A DNA stretch of 64,000 bases from Streptomyces sp. NBC_01116 (lineage in GTDB: Bacteria > Actinomycetota > Actinomycetes > Streptomycetales > Streptomycetaceae), in the NCBI RefSeq assembly GCF_041435495.1, contig NZ_CP108644.1:4821501-4885500 (forward strand). The letters are read 5' to 3'. The notes beneath the pieces are model-generated. The model ran no database searches, was not told the origin of the DNA, and was given only the letters and a program-made list of their open reading frames with translations. Position numbers and translations under genes: made by a program. Below are positions 17,910 to 26,530 of the stretch, in pieces (within the stretch, counting starts at the first letter, position 1; each line of letters opens with the position of its first letter).

Positions 17910-18518
17910 ATGAGCAGCCACGGCTCCGGCCACAGCTCCGGCACCCCGCCCACCCAGCGCCTCTTCGCTGCCCTCCTGCCGCCCGCCGGGGCCGTCGCCG
18001 GACTCCGGTCGGCGCTCGCCCCGCTCCACGCGCTGCCCGGCGCGGGCGACCTGCGCTGGACGCGGCCCGAGGGCTGGCACTACACGCTGGCGTTCTACGG
18101 CGAGGTGCCGGAGGCCGTCCTGCCGGAGCTGTACGCGCGCCTGGAGCGGGCCGCGCACCGTACCGAGCCCTTTCCGCTCCGCGTACACGGGGCGGGGCAC
18201 TTCGGCGGGCGGGCGCTGTGGGCCGGGGCGGCGGGCGGGCTCGACACGCTGCGGCTGCTCGCCGAGCGGGCCGACGCCGCCGCCCGGCGGGCCGGGCTGC
18301 CGATGGAGGAGCACCGCCGCTACGCCCCGCACCTGACGCTGGCCCGGAGCCGGGGCGAAGCGGACCTGGGGCCCTTCACCGCGGCGCTGGCGGGGTTCGA
18401 GGGGGAGCGCTGGGAGGCCGGTGGGCTGAGTCTCGTACGGAGCGCTCTGCCGGTGTCCGGGGTGCCGGGGGAGCGGCCGCGCTACGAGACGGCGCGGGCC
18501 TGGGCGCTGGGCCGGTGA
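17910..18518 (+). CDS. thpR: RNA 2',3'-cyclic phosphodiesterase (2'-5' RNA ligase family)
   Basis: A 202-aa 2H phosphoesterase. The two HxT motifs are HYTL (about residue 57) and HLTL (about 143), at the family's usual spacing. The protein opens with the characteristic RLFAALLPP strand. Members open 2',3'-cyclic phosphates on RNA, and ligation occurs in vitro. The physiological role in actinobacteria is unclear. It is followed at once by a small membrane-protein ORF. Confidence 0.88.
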   Translation: MSSHGSGHSSGTPPTQRLFAALLPPAGAVAGLRSALAPLHALPGAGDLRWTRPEGWHYTLAFYGEVPEAVLPELYARLERAAHRTEPFPLRVHGAGHFGGRALWAGAAGGLDTLRLLAERADAAARRAGLPMEEHRRYAPHLTLARSRGEADLGPFTAALAGFEGERWEAGGLSLVRSALPVSGVPGERPRYETARAWALGR

Positions 18519-18540
18519 GCGGTGCCGTTACGCTCGAAGG

Positions 18541-18630
18541 GTGGACCCGAAGACCAGAAACCGCATCATGGCGGCCGTGCTCGTACTGATGTTCGTCGTC
18601 GTCGCCGTGGGGAGTGCCCTGGGCGGCTGA
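18541..18630 (+). CDS. 29-aa single-span membrane peptide
   Basis: GTG at 18541 opens a 29-codon frame: a charged start (DPKTRNRIM), then a hydrophobic helix ending VAVGSALGG. It starts 22 bases after the thpR stop and looks like the very small conserved membrane peptides seen in Streptomyces. A GAAGG lies too close to the GTG to be ideal, and an internal ATG is a possible start. Function unknown. Confidence 0.5.
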   Translation: MDPKTRNRIMAAVLVLMFVVVAVGSALGG

Positions 18631-18721
18631 TACCGGCGGGCCGCCGGGAAGACGTGCCCGTCCGGCGTGTCCGGGGCACATGCTTGCCTGGAGTGCGCTC
18701 GAACGAGTTGGCTGTGGCGTC

Positions 18722-19711
18722 ATGAAGTACACACAGCTCGGACGCACGGGCCTCAAGGTCAGCCGACTCGTCCTCGGGACGATGAACTTCGGCCCGCAGA
18801 CCAACGAGTCGGACAGCCACGCGATCATGGACTCCGCCATCGGCGCGGGCCTGAACTTCTTCGACACGGCCAACGTCTACGGCTGGGGCGAGAACAAGGG
18901 CCGCACCGAGGAGATCATCGGGACCTGGTTCGCGCAGGGCGGTGGCCGGCGCGACAAGGTGGTCCTGGCCACCAAGATGTACGGGAACATGGCCGCCGAC
19001 GGCGACGCCTGGCCGAACCACGACAAGCTCTCCGCCGTGAACATCCGGCGCGCGGTCGACGCCTCGCTCAAGCGCCTCCAGACCGACCACATCGACCTGT
19101 ACCAGTTCCACCACGTCGACCGGAACACGCCCTTCGACGAGATCTGGCAGGCGATCGACGTCCTGGTCCAGCAGGGCAAGATCCTTTACGCCGGCTCCTC
19201 GAACTTCCCGGGCTACAAGATCGCCCAGGCCAACGAGCAGGCCGCCCGGCGGGGTTCGCTCGGCCTGGTCAGCGAGCAGTGCATCTACAACCTCGCCGAG
19301 CGCCGCGCCGAGATGGAGGTCATCCCGGCCGCGCGGGACTACGGCCTCGGTGTCATCCCGTGGTCGCCGCTCCACGGCGGCCTGCTGGGCGGCGTCATCA
19401 GGAAGACGGCCGAGGGCGGCCGCCGCGCCTCCGGCCGCGCGGCCGACGCCCTGGCCGACCCCGCCACCCGGTCCCGGATCCAGGCGTACGAGGACCTGCT
19501 CGACAAGCACGGCCTGGAACCCGGCGAAGCGGCCCTGGCCTGGCTGCTGACCCGCCCCGGCATCACGGGCCCGATCGTCGGCCCGCGCACCGCCGACCAG
19601 CTGGACAGCGCCCTGCGCGCCCTGGAACTGGACCTCCCCGAGGCCGTGCTCACGGGCCTGGACGAGATCTTCCCGGGTCCGGGGCCGTCTCCGGAGGCGT
19701 TCGCCTGGTAG
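18722..19711 (+). CDS. aldo/keto reductase
   Basis: A 329-aa (beta/alpha)8-barrel NADPH oxidoreductase. The catalytic tetrad is visible: Asp48 (FFDTA), Tyr53 (NVYGWG), Lys85 (LATKM) and a His at about 130 (YQFHH). The C-terminal IVGPRTADQLDSALRAL strand binds the cofactor phosphate. It belongs to the YakC/Gcy-like class that reduces aldehydes or quinones; the substrate is unknown. The ATG at 18722 fits homologous starts (MKYTQLGRTGLKVSRL). It stands alone, with a hairpin at its end. Confidence 0.9.
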   Translation: MKYTQLGRTGLKVSRLVLGTMNFGPQTNESDSHAIMDSAIGAGLNFFDTANVYGWGENKGRTEEIIGTWFAQGGGRRDKVVLATKMYGNMAADGDAWPNHDKLSAVNIRRAVDASLKRLQTDHIDLYQFHHVDRNTPFDEIWQAIDVLVQQGKILYAGSSNFPGYKIAQANEQAARRGSLGLVSEQCIYNLAERRAEMEVIPAARDYGLGVIPWSPLHGGLLGGVIRKTAEGGRRASGRAADALADPATRSRIQAYEDLLDKHGLEPGEAALAWLLTRPGITGPIVGPRTADQLDSALRALELDLPEAVLTGLDEIFPGPGPSPEAFAW

Positions 19712-19718
19712 GGGCGTG

Positions 19719-19786
19719 AACGGGGAGAAGGGGCCTCCCGTCGCAACGGGGAGAAGGGGCCTCCCGTCGCGGTGACGGGAGGCCCC
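19719..19786. terminator. duplicated terminator arm after the reductase gene
   Basis: A 26-bp sequence is perfectly duplicated in tandem (19719-19744, 19745-19770). The second copy's GGGGCCTCCCGTC (19756-19768) pairs with GACGGGAGGCCCC at 19774-19786 around a 5-base loop. Two alternative left arms can thus pair with one right arm. It sits between convergent genes. Confidence 0.85.
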
Positions 19787-19848
19787 CTCCGGTGGCGGGG
19801 TGACCCCTGCTCCTTGCGTTGCCGGGCGGACCCGTTCGTCGGCGTCCC

Positions 19849-20091
19849 TCAGAACGGCATGTGGCCGCGGGTGCGGCGGCCGGCCGAGCCGCTCTTGCCC
19901 ACAGCCTTCGAGCTGCTGCGGAACGGCTTGCTGAAGATGCGGCCCAGGACGCCGGGCGCCTTGCCGCCCGCGCGGGAGCCCAGGCCGAGCGTGCGCTGCG
20001 TACCGCGCTCCGGACCGCGCGAGAGCCGCGGCACGAAGAAGGCGAGTACGGCGAGAACCACACAGACTGCGACAATTCCTACGACCATCAT
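19849..20091 (-). CDS. small membrane protein with basic tail
   Basis: An 80-aa protein with one N-terminal membrane helix (VVGIVAVCVVLAVLAFFVP) followed by a Gly/Arg/Ser-rich basic tail (PGVLGRIFSKPFRSSSKA). It resembles a Streptomyces family I recall as DUF6411, an unverified label. The tail should face the cytoplasm. It converges with the aldo/keto reductase gene. Function unknown. Confidence 0.7.
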   Translation of the reverse strand: MMVVGIVAVCVVLAVLAFFVPRLSRGPERGTQRTLGLGSRAGGKAPGVLGRIFSKPFRSSSKAVGKSGSAGRRTRGHMPF

Positions 20092-20356
20092 GGCAACTCC
20101 TCTTCACGGTGCTGTTGTTCGCGGGTGGTGTCTGCGGCGTGTGCCCCGCTGACGGCTTTCGAACCAGGCATCCCGTCGCGGGGTGCCTTCGGCCGGATCC
20201 GGCCGTGTGCTTCCGTGCGAGGGTGGAAACGGTCTGACAGGGCGATACCCGGGCAGGAGAAGCTGGGTCGCCGGGGGAAGCCGAGCTTCTGCCCGGGGCC
20301 GACCAGCGCCGAGGCCGTAGCGACGGTCCGGCGGAAGCCGACGAAAGGACGCACCG

Positions 20357-20869
20357 ATGTCCACGGTGACCGATCAGTGGGACGAAGTTCTCCGCACGCA
20401 TCTGGCCCTCGGCGAGGAGAGATCGCCCGTGCTGGCCGCCGCGGCGTTCTCCGCCGAGGCGGGGTTCTTCGCCGTCGCGGGGCGTGGCGACGAGGACGGG
20501 TGGCCGTACTTCCGGTCGATGGCGCGTGCCGCCGGGGCGGGGGCCGGTGACACGGAGCAGGAGCGCGGGGGACCGGACGACGTCGAGGCGCTGTGCACGG
20601 TGTGCGAGGAGTCCGTCCATCCCCGAGGCCTGTGGATCGCGGGCATCCCCTGGCAGCGCGAGAGCCGGGAGCTGGTCTCCGACGCCGTCACCGGGCGTGA
20701 CCTGGAACTCGCGCTGCTGCGCGAGGGCGACCGCGCCATGTGGGTCGTCCGGACGGAACAGGGCGTCTGCGCGTTCGTGCTGGTCGACGGGGACAGCGAG
20801 GCGCACCTCTCCGAGGCCCGGTCGCTGACGCTGGAATTCGACTCCTTCCTGGTCGGCCAGGGTTACTGA
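20357..20869 (+). CDS. hypothetical protein
   Basis: A 170-aa soluble, acidic protein that I do not recognise. It has a central Cys pair (ALCTVCEES) and a beta-rich C-terminus (AMWVVRTEQGVCAFVLVDG). No signal peptide or membrane segment. The ATG at 20357 follows GAAAGGACG. Its last seven bases overlap the end of the convergent PAP2 gene. Confidence 0.7.
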   Translation: MSTVTDQWDEVLRTHLALGEERSPVLAAAAFSAEAGFFAVAGRGDEDGWPYFRSMARAAGAGAGDTEQERGGPDDVEALCTVCEESVHPRGLWIAGIPWQRESRELVSDAVTGRDLELALLREGDRAMWVVRTEQGVCAFVLVDGDSEAHLSEARSLTLEFDSFLVGQGY

Positions 20870-21699
20870 TCCCGCGCGCCGCGCCGGGCGCCGTACGCCT
20901 CCGGCTCCGGGTGCTCGTCCACCAGCTCGGGTTCGAGGCCTTCCGCCGCGTCCGTGCGGCGGCGGCCGGCGTCCTTCCGCCAGGCCTCGAAGGCCCAGCC
21001 GGTGAGGACGACGACCGCGCCCCCCAGCAGCCATCCGCCGATGACGTCGCTGAACCAGTGCACGCCGAGCGCGATCCGGGTGAAGCCGACGCCCAGGACG
21101 GAGATCCCCGCCGCTCCCCAGCACAGCCACCGCCACCTGCGCGGCACCAGCGGCAGCAGCACCAGCAGGAGGACGGCGCACGACGTGGCGGCCGTCATCG
21201 CGTGGCCCGAGGGGAACGAGTAGCCGGGCGCGTGGGCCACCGGATCCTGGAGCGAGGGCCTGGCCCGCTCCACCACGACCTTGGCGAGCACCCCGGTCAG
21301 CGCGCCGCCGATCGCGGTGGTCGCGGCCCACGCGGCCAGCCGCCACGCCCGCCGGTACAGCAGCCACACCGTGAGCAGGGCGACCGCCGTGCGCAGCGTG
21401 GCCGGGTCCCAGACCCAGTCCGACAGGATGCGCAGCGTGGCCGTCCACCCCGGGTGCTCCAGGGCCACCTCGTGCAGCCGGCGGGCCGCACCGGCGTCCA
21501 GGCGCTGGAGCGGGGGCCACGTTCCCTCGACGAGGACCACGAGCAGCGCGAACGGCACCGCGGCGACCGCGCCCGCCCCGACCGCCGCCAGCAGTCGTAC
21601 ACCGAGGCGGCGGTCGGCGCGGCGGGTCCGGGCCGGTGTGGTCCCCGGCTCCGCGCCGTGCGGTCGTGGGGTGGGCGGTTCGGGGAGGGATCGTGGCAC
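20863..21699 (-). CDS. PAP2 family membrane phosphatase
   Basis: A 278-aa polytopic enzyme with the three phosphatidic-acid-phosphatase signatures: KVVVERARP, PSGH and RIALGVHWFSD. It probably dephosphorylates phosphatidate, undecaprenyl pyrophosphate or a similar lipid phosphate at the membrane. The GTG start at 21699 is one base after the YihY stop (21701), so it is the last gene of a three-gene lipid/envelope operon with the PAP2-DAGK fusion and YihY. The C-terminal tail is charged and disordered. Confidence 0.9.
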   Translation of the reverse strand: MPRSLPEPPTPRPHGAEPGTTPARTRRADRRLGVRLLAAVGAGAVAAVPFALLVVLVEGTWPPLQRLDAGAARRLHEVALEHPGWTATLRILSDWVWDPATLRTAVALLTVWLLYRRAWRLAAWAATTAIGGALTGVLAKVVVERARPSLQDPVAHAPGYSFPSGHAMTAATSCAVLLLVLLPLVPRRWRWLCWGAAGISVLGVGFTRIALGVHWFSDVIGGWLLGGAVVVLTGWAFEAWRKDAGRRRTDAAEGLEPELVDEHPEPEAYGARRGARDQ

Positions 21700-21700
21700 G

Positions 21701-22654
21701 TCATGCTCCGGGGTCGGCGGCGACCGGTCCGGGCCTGCGGGCCCGGACGGCCTCCAGTTGGGCGGCGAAGGACAGCCCGACGAAGAGGGCTATGGAAGTG
21801 AGATAGGCCCACAGGAGCAGCGACATGAACGCGCTGAGGGGCCCGTAGACGGTGTCGAAGGAGCCGCTGATGCCGAGGTAGAGGCTCAGGAGCCAGGTCA
21901 GCACCGTCCAGAGGACGAGGTAGACGGCGGCCCCGAACGCCAGCCAGGTGTAGCCGGGCTGGCGGCGGCGCGGGGAGCGGCGGAAGATCGCGCTCGCCGA
22001 GATCAGCGCGAGCAGGAAACCCAGCGGCCAGCGCAGCAGGGTCAACGTCTCCCGTGCGGTGTCGCCCAGACCGTACACGGAGGCCGCGGCGGCGACGAGG
22101 TCCCCGCCCGCCACCATCATGACGGACCCGATGCCGAGCGGGATGCCGGCGCTCACGGCCATCACCAGCCCGCGCAGGTACTTGAGGTGGAAGACGCGGT
22201 CCCGCTCCACTCCGTAGATCCGGTTGGCGCCGCGCTCTATCTGGCACATCGCGGTGGTGACGTTGGCCACGGAGAACGCCAGTCCCAGCCAGAGGGCGAC
22301 CTCGGGTCCGTCGCCGTCGCTCTGCTGGTTGCGGTTCAGGGCGTCGTCCACCACCCCGGCGCTCGGGCCCTCGCTGATGCCGTGGATGGTCAGTTCGGCG
22401 AGCCGCCCCACGCTCTCGGTGTGCAGCTCGGCCGACAGGCCGACGAAGGCGATCACCAGCGGGACGATCGCCAGGATCGTCTGCAGGGCCAGCGCGCGGG
22501 CGTGGCTGAAGCCGTCGGCGTAGCGGAAGCGCACGAAGGCGTCGCGCGCCAGTGGCCAGCGGCCGTACCGGCGCAGGGCCGCGAGCGCCTCGTCGCCGGA
22601 CAGCTCGTCCCCGCTCATGTCGCGCGTCACGGGGACCCGGGTCGCCGTCCCCAT
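21701..22654 (-). CDS. YihY/BrkB family membrane protein
   Basis: A 317-aa protein with six predicted membrane helices. The family features are a DAFVRFRYADGFSHARALALQTILA opening, a central QIERGANRIYGVERDR loop and the GSFDTVYGPLSAFMSLLLWAYLTS segment. YihY-family members are integral membrane proteins, often misnamed ribonuclease BN, with proposed transport or envelope roles. The ATG at 22654 overlaps the stop of the upstream PAP2-DAGK gene (ATGA), so translation is coupled. Confidence 0.88.
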   Translation of the reverse strand: MGTATRVPVTRDMSGDELSGDEALAALRRYGRWPLARDAFVRFRYADGFSHARALALQTILAIVPLVIAFVGLSAELHTESVGRLAELTIHGISEGPSAGVVDDALNRNQQSDGDGPEVALWLGLAFSVANVTTAMCQIERGANRIYGVERDRVFHLKYLRGLVMAVSAGIPLGIGSVMMVAGGDLVAAAASVYGLGDTARETLTLLRWPLGFLLALISASAIFRRSPRRRQPGYTWLAFGAAVYLVLWTVLTWLLSLYLGISGSFDTVYGPLSAFMSLLLWAYLTSIALFVGLSFAAQLEAVRARRPGPVAADPGA

Positions 22655-24444
22655 CACCGCTCCCGGGCGGGGAGCAGGACGGTCAGGGCGCCGGGCCTGA
22701 CCTCGGCGGCGAGCCGCAGGCCGGGTCCCACCGGATCCCCGTCGACCTCGCGCGGCTGTGGCCGGGTGAAGGACAGTTCGGCGCGTCGGAAGGTGTGGAA
22801 CTCGACGGGGCCCCGCGCGGAGCCCGCGGCGCGGGAGCGCCCTGCCGCATCCCGGCCGCCCGTGCCCGGGACCGGACCGTTCGCGCCGGGCTTCTCCGTG
22901 TCCCCGCCCCGTCCGCCGCCGCGCAGCAGCACCCCGGCCGCGCGCAGCCAGCCGCCCGCGCCCCGGGGGTCGAAGACCGCGAGGTCCAGCAGCCCGTCGT
23001 CGGGCCGTGCGGCGGGCACCGGCGCCGCGCCCGCCTGGACCGTCCCGATGTTGGCGATGAGGACCATCCGGGCGGTGCGGTGCAGTTCCGGGCCGCCGTC
23101 CAGGCTGACGGCCAGCCGCATCCGGGGAGCGCGCAGCCCCTTGGCCCCGGCCAGTACGTACGCGGGCCAGCCCAGGGCCGACTTGGCGCGGTCGGAGGTC
23201 TCCTCCAGCATGGCCGCGTCCAGTCCCGCCCCGGCCATCGCCGTGAAGTGGGCAGCGGGGAACCCGTCGCCCTCGATCCGGCCGAGATCCAGGGTGCGGG
23301 GCTCGCCGGCCAGTCCGGCGGCCAGCGCGTCGGCGGGGCCGAGCGGCAGTCCGAGGTTGCGGGCCAGCAGATTGCCGGTGCCGCACGGTACGAGCACCAG
23401 CGGGACGCCGGTGCCGGCCAGCGCGTCCGCGACCGTGCGGACCGTGCCGTCGCCACCGCAGACGACGATCAGCTCGGCCCCCGCGCCCAGGGCCCCGGCC
23501 GTCTGGCCGCCGCCGGGGTCCTGCGCGGTGGTGTCGATGAACGGGGTGTCGTGGTAGCCGTGCTGGGCCAGCACCAGCCGCAGCCGGTCACGGGTCGCGG
23601 TGTCGGTCACCGTCGGATTGACGATGACGGCGGCCTGCTTCCGTACGGGGGCGGGCCGGCCTTCGGCGGCGGCCACGGCGATGTCCGTCGCGTCGGCCGG
23701 GGGCCGTGCCGCCCAGGAGTGCCCGGCGAGCGCGGCCCGGCCCACGACGAGCAGGGACAGCGAGCCGTTCACCAGACCTCCGGCCACATCGGTCGGGTGG
23801 TGCATGCCGCGGTAGAGCCGTGCCAGCCCCACGAGGAGCGGCACGGCCAGCAGGAGCGCGGCCAGGGGCGCCCGCCACGGGGCGCGGACCCGGGACAGGA
23901 CCAGGACGGCGAGGCCCGCGTAGAGGGCGGTGGCGGCCCCGGTGTGGCCCGAGGTGTAGCTGGAAGTCGGCGGTGAGTCGTCCAGGCGCTCCACGTCCGG
24001 GCGCGTCCGGTCCACGGAGGCGGTGACCAGCAGGAAGACCGCGGACTGGAGGGACACCGCGGCGGCGAGGAAGACGGTCTCGCGCCACAGGGGCAGCCGG
24101 GGCACCAGGACCAGGGCGAGGCAGACCAGCAGGGTCAGGCCCACCACCGTGCCGGTGTCCCCCAGGGCGGAGACGACCGTGGAGGCCGTGGTGAGCGTGG
24201 CGGTGCGCGCGTCCACGAGGGCCTCGACGACGGCGTCCTCCGCGGTCATCGGCCACAGCTCATGGGCCGGCCCGGTGATCAGCAGGCCTGCCCCCGCTAC
24301 GAGGGCGGCCTGGCAGACCGCGAAGGCGGCGACCCGGGCCGCCGCCTTCCCGGTGCCGCTGGAGAGGGCGGGGGAGCGGCCGGGGCGCCGGGGGGCGGAG
24401 GCCCCTCGCCCGTCGGCCCCTCTCCCCGGAACGGTGGTCTCCAT
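22654..24444 (-). CDS. bifunctional PAP2 phosphatase / diacylglycerol kinase-like fusion
   Basis: A 596-aa two-module protein. Residues 35-240 are a PAP2 membrane phosphatase (SVDRTRP, SYTSGHTG, LYRGMHHPTD). Residues about 270-590 are a DAGK/sphingosine-kinase catalytic domain (AVIVNP, VCGGDGTV, PCGTGNLLARNLGLP). One half removes and the other adds a lipid phosphate, so it may interconvert phosphatidate/DAG or process an isoprenoid lipid. I chose ATG 24444 because GGGGGA lies five bases before it. The GTG four codons upstream lacks a ribosome site. It heads the YihY-PAP2 operon. Confidence 0.88.
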   Translation of the reverse strand: METTVPGRGADGRGASAPRRPGRSPALSSGTGKAAARVAAFAVCQAALVAGAGLLITGPAHELWPMTAEDAVVEALVDARTATLTTASTVVSALGDTGTVVGLTLLVCLALVLVPRLPLWRETVFLAAAVSLQSAVFLLVTASVDRTRPDVERLDDSPPTSSYTSGHTGAATALYAGLAVLVLSRVRAPWRAPLAALLLAVPLLVGLARLYRGMHHPTDVAGGLVNGSLSLLVVGRAALAGHSWAARPPADATDIAVAAAEGRPAPVRKQAAVIVNPTVTDTATRDRLRLVLAQHGYHDTPFIDTTAQDPGGGQTAGALGAGAELIVVCGGDGTVRTVADALAGTGVPLVLVPCGTGNLLARNLGLPLGPADALAAGLAGEPRTLDLGRIEGDGFPAAHFTAMAGAGLDAAMLEETSDRAKSALGWPAYVLAGAKGLRAPRMRLAVSLDGGPELHRTARMVLIANIGTVQAGAAPVPAARPDDGLLDLAVFDPRGAGGWLRAAGVLLRGGGRGGDTEKPGANGPVPGTGGRDAAGRSRAAGSARGPVEFHTFRRAELSFTRPQPREVDGDPVGPGLRLAAEVRPGALTVLLPARER

Positions 24445-24648
24445 CTGGTCCCCCACGTCTGATCCGCCGTGCGGCGGTCGTGCGGGAGCCTGTTCTCCCG
24501 GCGCTACGCCGTATGCCCTGCCGTGCGCAGGTCAGGCCTGGGCCCCGGTGGTCGCCGGGGGCCGGGTGCCGGACGGCAGGTTTGAAGGGGGCCATGGCGG
24601 TCAGGCGGAGGGGGACCGCAACGCCGAGCTCAGCGAGAGGTGAGTGAC

Positions 24649-24822
24649 ATGGCCGCCGACGAGAAGAGCCGGGCCAAGACCGAGCAGGCCAAGGGCAAGA
24701 TGAAGGAAGTCGCCGGGCGCACCGTCGGCAACGAGCGCCTCACGGCCGAAGGCAGGGCGGAGCAGGCCAAGGGCGATGCCCGCCAGGCCAAGGAGAAGGT
24801 CAAGGACACCTTGACCGACTGA
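24649..24822 (+). CDS. CsbD family stress protein
   Basis: A 57-aa highly charged helical protein with the CsbD repeats KTEQAKGKMKEVAGR and AEQAKGDARQAKEKVKD. Members are general-stress proteins (sigma-B controlled in Bacillus) of unknown mechanism. ATG 24649 is preferred over the GTG three codons upstream because GAGAGG lies 8 bases before it. A terminator follows. Confidence 0.9.
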   Translation: MAADEKSRAKTEQAKGKMKEVAGRTVGNERLTAEGRAEQAKGDARQAKEKVKDTLTD

Positions 24823-24845
24823 CGGCGTCACCGTACGACGACACC

Positions 24846-24879
24846 GGGCCCCGCGGAGCTTCCCGCTCCCGCGGGGCCC
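24846..24879 (+). terminator. terminator after csbD-like gene
   Basis: GGGCCCCGCGG (24846-24856) pairs perfectly with CCGCGGGGCCC (24869-24879). The 12-base loop can pair further (AGC/GCT). Confidence 0.85.
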
Positions 24880-24971
24880 TGTCATGTCGTGCCGCGTCCC
24901 CTCCGGTCGTGCCGCGTCCCCTCCGGGCGCTTCCCGGACCCTGGGCACCGGGGTGAGGACGGGGGCGGTCG

Positions 24972-25946
24972 TCAGCCCCGCCCCGCGAACCCGTCCAGCG
25001 CCCCCAGCACCGCCCGCCGGGTCTCCGTGCCGCCCGTGTGGCCCGCGTTGTCGATGATCGTCAGCTCGGCGTCGGGCCAGGCGCGGGCGAGTTCCCAGGC
25101 GGTGGTCAGGGGGCTCGCCAGGTCGAAGCGGCCGTGGACCAGGACGGCGGGGATGCCGGTGAGGCGGTGGGCGCGGGCGAGGAGCCGGCCCTCCTCCAGC
25201 CAGGCTCCGTGGGCGAAGTAGTGGGCGCAGATCCGGACGAACGCCTGCTGGGCAAGGTCCGGGCGGCTGCTGTACGGGGGCGGGCCCTGGATCGCCTCCA
25301 TCGAGACGACCGCGTCCTCCCAGGCGCACCAGTCGGCCGTGGCCTTCTCCCGTACGGCGGCGTCCTCGCTCTCCATGCGGCGGGCGTACGCCGCGACCAG
25401 GCCGCTCGGGTCGCTCGTCTCGGGGACGCCCGCGCGGAAGGCGTCCCAGGCCTCGGGGAAGAGCCGGCCGACGCCCCGGTAGAGCCAGTCGATCTCGCTG
25501 CGGCGGGTCGTCGTCACCGCGGGGATCACCGCCTCACCGACCCGCTCCGGGTGCTCCTCGGCGTACGCCAGGATCAGGGTCGAGCCCCAGGAGCCGCCGT
25601 ACAGCAGCCACGTGTCGATGCCCAGGTGTTCCCGCAGGCGTTCCATGTCGGCGATCAGGTGCGCGGTCGTGTTGTGCGCCATGTCCGTCGCCGGGTCGCT
25701 CGCGTGCGGTGTGGAGCGGCCGCAGCCCCGCTGGTCGAAGAGGACCACCCGGTAGCGGTCCGGGTCGAAGTACTGGCGTGCGCGGGGTGTGCAGCCGGAG
25801 CCGGGGCCGCCGTGCACGACGAGGGCCGGCTTGCCGTCCGGGTTGCCGCACACCTCCCAGTACACGTGGTTGCCGTCGCCGACGTCCAGCATGCCGCTTC
25901 CGTACGGTTCGATCGGGGGGTAGGGGTCGTTCGGTTCGCGGTGCAC
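24972..25946 (-). CDS. pip: proline iminopeptidase
   Basis: A 324-aa alpha/beta hydrolase that cleaves N-terminal proline from peptides. Diagnostic blocks are VVHGGPGSGCTPRARQYFDP, the DQRGCGRSTPH motif, the nucleophile elbow GGSWGS and the final His in IIDNAGHTGG. The GTG at 25946 (VHREPNDPYPPIEPY) is preceded by GAGGGGAAC and matches the family's start. The open frame further upstream is non-coding. It is divergent from the VOC gene across 118 bases. Confidence 0.93.
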   Translation of the reverse strand: MHREPNDPYPPIEPYGSGMLDVGDGNHVYWEVCGNPDGKPALVVHGGPGSGCTPRARQYFDPDRYRVVLFDQRGCGRSTPHASDPATDMAHNTTAHLIADMERLREHLGIDTWLLYGGSWGSTLILAYAEEHPERVGEAVIPAVTTTRRSEIDWLYRGVGRLFPEAWDAFRAGVPETSDPSGLVAAYARRMESEDAAVREKATADWCAWEDAVVSMEAIQGPPPYSSRPDLAQQAFVRICAHYFAHGAWLEEGRLLARAHRLTGIPAVLVHGRFDLASPLTTAWELARAWPDAELTIIDNAGHTGGTETRRAVLGALDGFAGRG

Positions 25947-26064
25947 GCGTTGTTCCCCTCGGTGCGGCGGGCGGGCGGGTGGGAGGTCGGCTGGCGGTGG
26001 GCGGTGGGCGGTGGGCCACTTTACGTGGATGCGATCGCCCGGGGCCTCCCGTACGGTCCTGCCC

Positions 26065-26520
26065 ATGAACCCCGTTCGTATCGACCTGACCCTCGACGCC
26101 GGCGACGCCCAACTCCTCGCCGCCTTCTGGAAGTCGGCCCTGGGCTACGTGGACCTGCCCCCGCCGCCACCGTTCGCGACCCGGGAGGAGTGGCTCGCCC
26201 GGTTCGAGCTGCCGGAGGGCGGGACGGTGGACGACGGAGCGTGGCTCTGCGACCCGGACGGCATCGGCCCCGGGCTCTCCATCCTCAAGGTCCCCGAGCC
26301 GAAGACCGCGAAGAACCGGCTGCACATCGACGTGCGGATCGCCGGCCACGGCACCCCCGCCGAGCGGTGGGCCCGCATCCGGGAGGAGGCCGCGCGACTG
26401 GTGGCGGCCGGCGGGTCCGTGCTGGCGGAGGTCGACGGACACCATGTGGTGATGGCCGACCCGGAGGGCAACGAGTTCTGCGTCGCGGCGGCCGGCGCGC
26501 CCACCACGGCCGCGGCGTAG
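26065..26520 (+). CDS. VOC superfamily (glyoxalase-like) protein
   Basis: A 151-aa protein with two beta-alpha-beta-beta-beta modules (NPVRIDLTLDAGDAQLLAAFW start; HHVVMADPEGNEFCV end). These are typical of glyoxalase-like VOC proteins, which may be dioxygenases, resistance proteins or binding proteins. The substrate is unknown. It is followed after 10 bases by the cupin/zinc-ribbon gene, so the two are probably co-transcribed. Confidence 0.85.
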   Translation: MNPVRIDLTLDAGDAQLLAAFWKSALGYVDLPPPPPFATREEWLARFELPEGGTVDDGAWLCDPDGIGPGLSILKVPEPKTAKNRLHIDVRIAGHGTPAERWARIREEAARLVAAGGSVLAEVDGHHVVMADPEGNEFCVAAAGAPTTAAA

Positions 26521-26530
26521 CCTGGACGCC

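Noticed and set aside
24445..24456. GTG start for the PAP2-DAGK fusion
   Set aside because: It lacks an upstream ribosome site, whereas the ATG four codons later has GGGGGA at good spacing.
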